A stretch of DNA of 64,000 bases. Source: Spodoptera frugiperda (taxonomy: Eukaryota > Arthropoda > Insecta > Lepidoptera > Noctuidae). The position numbers and the translations under genes are program-made. Shown in pieces: positions 57,930-64,000 of this stretch. Each line of letters begins with the position of its first letter. Within the stretch, counting starts at the first letter, position 1. The stretch lies in contig NC_064234.1 in assembly GCF_023101765.2 (NCBI RefSeq), positions 2,418,001 through 2,482,000 on the forward strand. Reading direction: 5' to 3'. The notes under the pieces are model-generated. The model had not been told where the DNA came from. It saw nothing but the letters and a program-made list of their open reading frames with translations, and did no database searches.

Positions 57930-58212
57930 CAAAAGTGCTGGCAATACTGGCGGCACCCCACTTCACCCCAGTCCCAGCCACCTTCTGCCACAGAACATCG
58001 TAAGCAACTAAATCGAAAGCTTTACTGAGGTCTAAGAAACAAGCATACACTAAAGTACGCTTGCCTATGTAGTACTTGACAGTATGCTTAAAAAAATTTG
58101 GCTGTTTCTGTTGACAACCCAGGCCAAAACCCGAACTGGGCTTCGTGTAGCCGTATGTGTTTGGTGAGATGTGAGTTGAGCACACTGTCAAGCACCAGCA
58201 TCAGCATATGCC
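57930..58212 (-). pseudogene. LINE reverse transcriptase fragment, frameshifted
   Basis: Minus-strand translation gives LVLDSVLNSHLTKHIRLHEA followed by QFGFWPGLSTE, then after a frame change KHTVKYYIGKRTLVYACFLD followed by LSKAFDLVAYDVLWQK. This is the RT segment containing the LDLSKAFD motif (first catalytic aspartate region) of a non-LTR retrotransposon. It is truncated at both ends and has at least one frameshift, so it is a dead copy. The opposite orientation separates it from the LINE piece at 59275-59339. Confidence 0.85.
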
Positions 58213-58264
58213 GTTAAGAAAATTAGAAATTTTACCGATGCAAATACAGCGCGACTAGTATCGT

Positions 58265-59262
58265 AAGTGACCCGGTTGTGGCCACTTTAAGAATTTTGTC
58301 GACTTTGAGGCTTTCTTAACTTATAGTTTTTGTTATCACGAACATATTTCTTGTAAAAAGTCATTTAACATGTATTAATCTTGCCTAAGAAAACCCTTTT
58401 TTTAAAGAACGTCCAATAGAAAAATAACTGTATAAAAAAGAAAAAAAAAGGGAGTTTGTGCCATTTTTGGCCAGATTCGTGCCATTTCTGGCCACGGTCG
58501 TGTGCCAGTTCTGGCCATCAATAAATACAATAAAAGTAATCAAAATTTATTAATTAAATTTGACATTTTAGAAACAATGGTTTTCATTTAGTCTGGAAAA
58601 TATGAAATATTACTACTTCACTTGAATTTAACTTACAAATAAAGAGATCAACATTTATATGACGTTGGTAAAAGCTGCAAAGTAAACTGACCTCCCTTTG
58701 TGTGAAGGCAATTTGTTGCATCTCTGAAAATGAAAAATATGTATTTGTTGATATGTAAAGCCAAGGAAAAATAATAATAAATTACGATAAATGACTGAAA
58801 GTGGGGCGTTTATGTACAAAAGTTATTTGGCCAGCCGTGTGGCCAAAGATGGAGAAATTCATAATTTTGTCTCCATTAGTGGCCACCTTCTAATAATCCC
58901 ACTTCAGAAACATATGGCGACAAAATAACTTTAGTTCCACTTAGACAATATATTCTTCATGTAGTATTAACATAAACATCCAAACAATAAGCAAAGATTA
59001 AAAAAATAAAAACCAAATCCTCACCCGCTCGCCTTAGCCTTTTTGTTAAGATCTTAACAATTTCACCCTCAACTAAAAAGAATGACTTATTGCATCGAAG
59101 TGAAGTTTGACACATCAAAGCTGCCAACGGTATCAGTGTCTCCAATATTCAATATTTTAAATACTGTACATCACAGAGTAATTTATTTGTCCATGCCTTA
59201 GTTATAAATATTTGAAGGCCCAAGTGGCCACAAAGGGGTCGATGGCCACAACCGGGTCACTT
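58265..59262. mobile_element. 998-bp non-autonomous DNA transposon with 20-bp TIRs
   Basis: AAGTGACCCGGTTGTGGCCA at 58265-58284 is matched exactly in reverse complement at 59243-59262. GGCCA/TGGCC motifs recur inside (for example near 58468, 58488, 58510, 58830, 58850, 58880 and 59225), like subterminal transposase-binding repeats. No transposase frame. No clear target duplication, so superfamily is unassigned. Confidence 0.8.
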
Positions 59263-59339
59263 GCCCTATACTTTAGTTATTTTCATAGTATCATGTCATA
59301 TGATATTCTCCTGTGGAGAAATGCTGCTGACATTCAGTC

Positions 59340-59540
59340 TGTTACATCACTAATTTAGTATCATTCGTTCATGTCATTACCCCGTCACTATGGTCTGAGG
59401 TCAACGACCACTGTCGTTCTAGTGTGTGGCGAGTGCAGTCGCACCTACTTATATGTTAAACAATTAATATTGTAATATAATGTAAAATACAAGTCATCTC
59501 ACATCAAGTCGTTTAATTTAATAAACACAACAATAATACA
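59340..59540 (+). repeat. 5' LTR (201 bp)
   Basis: Starts TGTTACATCACTAATTTAGT and ends CAACAATAATACA. Contains an AATAAA at 59520-59525. Same length as, and by eye identical to, the 3' LTR. Confidence 0.95.
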
Positions 59541-59571
59541 TGGTGTCAGAAGTGGGATTCGAACCCACGCC
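59541..59571 (+). promoter_or_regulatory. Primer binding site for tRNA-Leu
   Basis: Directly after the LTR, TGGTGTCAGAAGTGGGATTC continues into GAACCCACGCC. This is complementary to a CCA-ended leucine tRNA acceptor stem and T-arm, far longer than the usual 12-18 bases. The tRNA identity is from recognition of the arm sequence. Confidence 0.85.
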
Positions 59572-59582
59572 CTCAAAGAGGC

Positions 59583-59824
59583 GACTTTGACGAATCGACT
59601 GACAAGACTAATGGAATTTGAGGATTGTAATGAGCTAAGACTGGTGATCTTGTGATCTCCTCTTTCAAAATTTTAAGACATTTCTCATGATTCTGATCCC
59701 AAATCCAGACTGAATCTTTTTTCAAAAGATTTCTTAATATTTGAGTTTTTTCTGACAAATTCTTGATGAATGGACCTAGGTAATTAATCATACCTAATAT
59801 TCTTTGCAACTCTTTGACATTGGT
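59583..59824 (-). repeat. Inverted internal copy of pol (242 bp)
   Basis: Exact reverse complement, as far as I can read, of 61746-61987 in the same element (RT connection to start of RNase H). It sits where the gag start should be, 42 bases after the LTR. The right junction shares GGT with the gag sequence, a short microhomology. Confidence 0.95.
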
Positions 59825-61183
59825 CGCTGTGGGCAGTCTCATCGAACGAAGTGCCCAGCGATCGGAGTACAATGCAGGTCATGTAACTCATTTGGTCATT
59901 ATGCTAAGTTTTGTTATAAGAATAAACAAGTCAGACAGTTGCATTCATCAAAGTCGATACAAAATGATAACTATTTTGTAGGAATCTTAAACAGTCAGTC
60001 GAGTCAAAATCATCTTAGTCATTCACATAAACAGTCATACAGTCAGCCACAACCACAGTCATACAGTCAGCCACAAAAACAGTCAAAAAGTCAGTCATAT
60101 AGTCAAACACCAGTCAAATCGCACTCACACACCAGTCATATAAGTCAAATAAGTCAAAACAAAAATAGTCCAAGTCCAGGTAATCTCCATGATGACAATG
60201 CTTATTGCACTGAGAGATTACACCGTCATAATAAAAACAGTCTTACAAGTCAAAGTCTTAATAAAAATAGTCCTATAAGTCAAATAAGTCGAAATAAAAA
60301 TAGTCAAAGTGAGCATTATTATCATTGCTACACTAATAAAAGTCAGTCCGTCAGTCGCAAGACAATAAATAACAATAAAAACAGTCATAGTCTAGGTCAA
60401 GGACATGTTAATTATAACAAGTCTTATAAGAATAGTCAGTCCGTCAATAAGTCACATAATACACACTTCCAAAACATTCATCACCACAAGTACACTAAGA
60501 AATCACATCATTGTCAGTCAAATGTAAGTAATACAGCATCAGAAACAAATAATCACAACATGCATTCAAATATACCAAACGTAGCATCTCATCTAAATAA
60601 TTTAAATCAACAAATTAGTCATGTCAAGGGTAATTCAGTTTCAGAAAATCATCATACAGGTAGTTCATGGAAAATAAACTTACATGTGGGTAACCGAAAA
60701 ATAAATTGTGTCATAGACTCAGGCGCAGATGTAAACGTCATATCTGTCAAAAACTTCAAATTTCTTAATCTGTCAAAGTCACAAATTGATAAATGTCATG
60801 TAAATGTCACAGGATTTGGTGGCAATAACATTCCAATTATAGGCAAAGTAAATTTAAAATGTAATTTAAACATAGAAAATAGAAATATTTGTGAAAATAT
60901 AGTGTTCATTGTAGCAAATATACTCTGTCCAACTGTCTTAGGTCTTCCCACTTGCGAAAAATTAGGTATAATAAAACGTGTATTTTCCGTCACAAAACAA
61001 GATTTTTGTAAACAAATTCTTACACAATATGATGATTTGTTTAAGGGTCTTGGATGTCTACCCCCAGTCTGTCATCTGAAACTCAAGCCTGGTGCAGTTC
61101 CGTGTATTGATCCGCCAAGTGCGCGAGGAATTGGGTCGCATGGAGCAAATGCAAGTCATACAAAAAGTCACAAAACCAACTGA
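59822..61183 (+). pseudogene. gag (5'-truncated) and protease of the gypsy element
   Basis: The frame enters directly from the inverted segment. Gag zinc knuckle CX2CX4HX4C (CRSCNSFGHYAKFC) at about 59875-59916 is preceded by a partial first knuckle. Then come about 250 residues rich in Ser, Gln, Asn and His, encoded by AGTC-rich DNA. The protease has the active-site motif VIDSGAD (about 60710-60730) and VLGLPTCEKLGII. The frame continues to LKPGAVPCIDPP, the normal lead-in to RT, then shifts and stops at 61183. The gag start, matrix and capsid regions are absent. Confidence 0.9.
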
Positions 61184-63689
61184 ATGGGTAAATTCTGTGG
61201 TAGTCACTGTCAAAAGTTCAGGTCAATTAAGAATATGCTTAGATCCTAGAAACTTAAATAATTGTATAATGAGAGAACATTATCCGTTAAAGTCTATTGA
61301 TGAGATAAGGTCACAGTTAAAAGGTGCTGCATGTTTTACGCATCTAGACGCTTTCTCAGGTTTCTGGATGATAAAGTTAGATGAATATAGTTCAGATTTG
61401 TGTACTTTCCAAACACCATTTGGTAGATACAGGTACTTAAGATTGCCTTATGGCATAAGTGCTTCGTCTGAAATATTTCAAAGAGTTATGATGAATTTGT
61501 TCGGTGATTTGGAAGGAGTTTTAATTTTCATTGATGATATTTTAGTACATGGTCCTAATGAGTCGGTTCATAATGAACGACTACATAAAGTTATGCAAAG
61601 AGCACGTCAAGTTAATTTAAAATTTAACAAGTCGAAATGTAAATTTCTAGTGTCAGAGGTATGTTTTCTTGGTTATGTATTTAATAAAGATGGTGCTAGG
61701 GTTGATCAAGAGAAAGTCAAAGCAATACTCGAGATGCCCACACCAACCAATGTCAAAGAGTTGCAAAGAATATTAGGTATGATTAATTACCTAGGTCCAT
61801 TCATCAAGAATTTGTCAGAAAAAACTCAAATATTAAGAAATCTTTTGAAAAAAGATTCAGTCTGGATTTGGGATCAGAATCATGAGAAATGTCTTAAAAT
61901 TTTGAAAGAGGAGATCACAAGATCACCAGTCTTAGCTCATTACAATCCTCAAATTCCATTAGTCTTGTCAGTCGATTCGTCAAAGTCAGCATTAGGTGCA
62001 GTAATTTTGCAAAATAATAAACCTATTGCATATAGTTCTAAAACTCTCACCATAACCCAGGAAAGATATGCTCAAATTGAGAAAGAATTGTTAGCAATAC
62101 AATTTGGTTGTGAAAAGTTTCACCAATATGTCTACGGTCATAGAGTAACAGTACATACTGATCATAAACCATTAGTCTATTTATTTAAAAAACCACTACA
62201 TGATGTACCGGCAAGATTACAACGTATGATGTTAACCTTGCAAAAATATGATTTAGAAGTCATACATGTACCTGGTAAGGAAATGTATATATCAGATACC
62301 TTGTCTAGAGCAGCTATTCAGGAAAATTATGTACCTGAAAATGAGTCTGAAATGTCATGTCATGTAAATTTAATGTATTCAAATCTTGCAATTAGTAAAG
62401 AATATAGCACAAAATTAAGTCAGGAAACTAAGAAAGATGAAAGTTTGCAATTGTTAAAGAAATATTATTATGAAGGATGGCCTAAAAATAAAAACAATGT
62501 AAGTCCATCATTAAAACCATATTGGAATATTCAAGCTGAAATTCATGTAATTAAAGATTTAATATTTAAAGGTTCAAAATTAATTGTTCCTAAGTCAATG
62601 TACAAAGAAATGTTAGATAAAATACATAAAGGTCACCAAGGTATAAATAAATGTTTGAAATTAGCTAGAGAATCTTTGTATTGGCCAAATATGTCTACAG
62701 ATATAAAAAACATAGTAGAACAATGTTTAATATGTGCTAAATTCAAACCATGTAACCAAAAGGAACCACTACAAAACTTTGAAATTTGTAAGTATCCATG
62801 GCAACAAGTCGGTATAGATTTAATGTATTTTGATAATTTAACATATCTAATTGTCACTGACTACTACTCAAAATTTATAGAAATTGCTTTGTTAAACAAA
62901 GACAGTCGTTCAAGCAATGTAATCACACATTTAAAGTCAATTTTTGCACGTCATGGGATACCATTATCTTTAGTGTCTGATGGTGGTCCACAATTTCAGT
63001 CAGTAGAATTTAAAAATTTTCTAAATGAATGGGACATAGAACATGTAGTCACTAGCCCATATCATTCACAGTCAAATGGTCAAGCAGAAAGCTCAGTCAA
63101 AATTATCAAAAATATGCTAAGAAAATGTAAGGAAAATGGGTCAGATCCATACATAGCATTATTGCATTATAGAAACACACCTAAGAATAATCTGTCGTCA
63201 CCCGCTCAATTGTTAATGTCTAGAACTTTAAGAGATAACATACCAGTGTCATATAAAAGGTTAAAGCCAAAGGTTGTAAGATTTAAAGAATATGAAAAGT
63301 CTGTTGTCAAAAATAATTTAAATAAGTCAAAGTATTATAATAGGAATACTAAACCATTGTCTATGTTACAACCAAATGATCATGTATATTTTAAGAGAAA
63401 TCCTAAGAGTCATTGGGAACATGCCACTGTGAAGGAAAGATGTCCAGATAATAGGTCATACATAGTAGAAGATATAAATAAAGTCAGGTATAGGAGAAAT
63501 AGGGTACACTTAAGACATAAATATTGTAATGGCAGTGACAACCCTACTCCTATGAGGTCCAATTCTTCGCAGGGGAGAGATGAGGGTGACAGACAGGAGT
63601 CGGAGAATCCAAAATTCCCACAATTGTATAAGACTAAGTCAGGTCGTGTTGTGAGACCAACACAAAGGTTAATCGATGAAATAGATTAA
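61080..63689 (+). CDS. pol: pol of the gypsy element: RT, RNase H, integrase
   Basis: Open frame with no ATG at its natural start; it is entered one base out of frame from the protease frame. Numbering from 61092: RT with LDAF (D86) and FIDD (146-149), the YxDD box; RNase H with VDSS (304-307), EKELLAI and TDHKPL; integrase zinc finger with H512, H515, C545, C548; catalytic D576, D630 and E666, spaced D,D(35)E. The C-terminus, ending LIDEID, has no chromodomain that I recognise. All catalytic residues are present, so only the N-terminal lesion and lost gag obviously disable it. It stops 22 bases before the 3' LTR. Confidence 0.93.
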   Translation, partial: NSSLVQFRVLIRQVREELGRMEQMQVIQKVTKPTEWVNSVVVTVKSSGQLRICLDPRNLNNCIMREHYPLKSIDEIRSQLKGAACFTHLDAFSGFWMIKLDEYSSDLCTFQTPFGRYRYLRLPYGISASSEIFQRVMMNLFGDLEGVLIFIDDILVHGPNESVHNERLHKVMQRARQVNLKFNKSKCKFLVSEVCFLGYVFNKDGARVDQEKVKAILEMPTPTNVKELQRILGMINYLGPFIKNLSEKTQILRNLLKKDSVWIWDQNHEKCLKILKEEITRSPVLAHYNPQIPLVLSVDSSKSALGAVILQNNKPIAYSSKTLTITQERYAQIEKELLAIQFGCEKFHQYVYGHRVTVHTDHKPLVYLFKKPLHDVPARLQRMMLTLQKYDLEVIHVPGKEMYISDTLSRAAIQENYVPENESEMSCHVNLMYSNLAISKEYSTKLSQETKKDESLQLLKKYYYEGWPKNKNNVSPSLKPYWNIQAEIHVIKDLIFKGSKLIVPKSMYKEMLDKIHKGHQGINKCLKLARESLYWPNMSTDIKNIVEQCLICAKFKPCNQKEPLQNFEICKYPWQQVGIDLMYFDNLTYLIVTDYYSKFIEIALLNKDSRSSNVITHLKSIFARHGIPLSLVSDGGPQFQSVEFKNFLNEWDIEHVVTSPYHSQSNGQAESSVKIIKNMLRKCKENGSDPYIALLHYRNTPKNNLSSPAQLLMSRTLRDNIPVSYKRLKPKVVRFKEYEKSVVKNNLNKSKYYNRNTKPLSMLQPNDHVYFKRNPKSHWEHATVKERCPDNRSYIVEDINKVRYRRNRVHLRHKYCNGSDNPTPMRSNSSQGRDEGDRQESENPKFPQLYKTKSGRVVRPTQRLIDEID

Positions 63690-63700
63690 TTTTTTAATTT

Positions 63701-63711
63701 AAGAAGGGGGA
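63701..63711 (+). promoter_or_regulatory. Polypurine tract
   Basis: AAGAAGGGGGA immediately before the 3' LTR, the plus-strand primer site of LTR retroelements. Confidence 0.85.
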
Positions 63712-63912
63712 TGTTACATCACTAATTTAGTATCATTCGTTCATGTCATTACCCCGTCACTATGGTCTGAGGTCAACGACCACTGTCGTTCTAGTGTGTG
63801 GCGAGTGCAGTCGCACCTACTTATATGTTAAACAATTAATATTGTAATATAATGTAAAATACAAGTCATCTCACATCAAGTCGTTTAATTTAATAAACAC
63901 AACAATAATACA
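63712..63912 (+). repeat. 3' LTR (201 bp)
   Basis: Starts TGTTACATCACTAATTTAGT, ends AATAATACA, followed by the CAGTC target duplication. No difference from the 5' LTR seen. Confidence 0.95.
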
Positions 63913-64000
63913 CAGTCTGTCTTTGTGCTGCAGAAAAGAGCCATTCGATCAATTTAAAATCTTAGTCCGAGGCACTCTCTTAATATATTGACTGTTCTCT

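Larger units (their letters stand above)
59340..63912 (+). mobile_element. Ty3/gypsy LTR retrotransposon, recent, internally rearranged
   Basis: A 4,573-bp element bounded by two 201-bp LTRs that I read as identical, and by a 5-bp target duplication CAGTC (59335-59339, 63913-63917). It has a tRNA-Leu type primer binding site, a polypurine tract, a gag zinc knuckle, an aspartic protease, RT, RNase H and integrase; no envelope frame. The domain order RT-RNaseH-IN places it in Ty3/gypsy, and the gag knuckle style suggests a mag-like clade (inference). The 5' part of gag is missing, replaced by an inverted 242-bp piece of its own pol, so this copy cannot make its own particles. Identical LTRs mean a recent insertion. 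Confidence 0.95.
59275..63999 (+). pseudogene. LINE RT C-terminal fragment, split by a gypsy insertion
   Basis: Plus-strand 59275-59339 reads SIMSYDILLWRNAADIQS; after the LTR element (from 63913, duplicated CAGTC) it continues VFVLQKRAIRSI, a stop, then NLSPRHSLNILTVL. Together these are the familiar C-terminal region of a jockey/CR1-type non-LTR retrotransposon RT. An in-frame stop and the insertion make it a dead relic; it continues past the window end. Confidence 0.8.

Noticed and set aside
58957..59145. 62-codon minus-strand open frame inside the 998-bp TIR element
   Set aside because: Too short and without transposase motifs.
59541..59571. tRNA-Leu-like sequence
   Set aside because: Only the 3' acceptor and T-arm complement is present and it abuts the LTR, so it is a retroelement primer binding site and not a tRNA gene.

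Overview
This is an AT-rich eukaryotic window from an insect, very likely a moth. The evidence is an intron-rich gene of insect integrin alpha-PS2 (inflated) type, plus scattered SINE- and LINE-like repeats of the kind common in lepidopteran genomes. The order is an inference from repeat style; I could not search a database.

The only host gene I can support is on the + strand. It is an integrin alpha subunit whose 22 visible coding exons run from 12767 to 54156. Every splice junction has AG/GT and the reading phase carries through all 22 exons (1,412 codons including the stop; the first residue is split with an upstream exon). The 5' exon(s) for the signal peptide and first propeller blade are not visible and probably lie outside the window. 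The protein shows beta-propeller FG-GAP repeats, thigh and calf domains, a Gly/Ser/Gln-rich insertion of about 450 residues, a basic RRRR furin-type cleavage site, a light chain, a transmembrane helix and a GFFKR tail. The first visible intron is 20.4 kb; the 3' half is compact.

Region by region. 1-12766: no gene; dispersed repeats, a 992-bp non-autonomous TTAA (piggyBac-like) element at 6161-7152, a foldback repeat at 7471-7874 and a 99-bp satellite array at 8992-10401. 12865-33223 (first visible intron): repeat remnants, a cluster of GGTAAAGTTGCCA motifs and a 165-bp Harbinger-like MITE. 35214-42013 (intron): a probable solo LTR inside a tandem duplication. 44273-54156: the dense 3' exons. 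54157-59339: 3' UTR or intergenic DNA, LINE fragments and a 998-bp TIR element. 59340-63912: a structurally complete Ty3/gypsy retrotransposon with identical LTRs, inserted into an old LINE. Its internal region is broken: an inverted copy of part of its own pol replaces the 5' part of gag, and a second lesion separates protease from reverse transcriptase.

The most interesting observations are an open 48-codon frame right after the integrin stop codon (a readthrough candidate), the repetitive low-complexity integrin insertion, and the recently mobilised but internally rearranged gypsy element.
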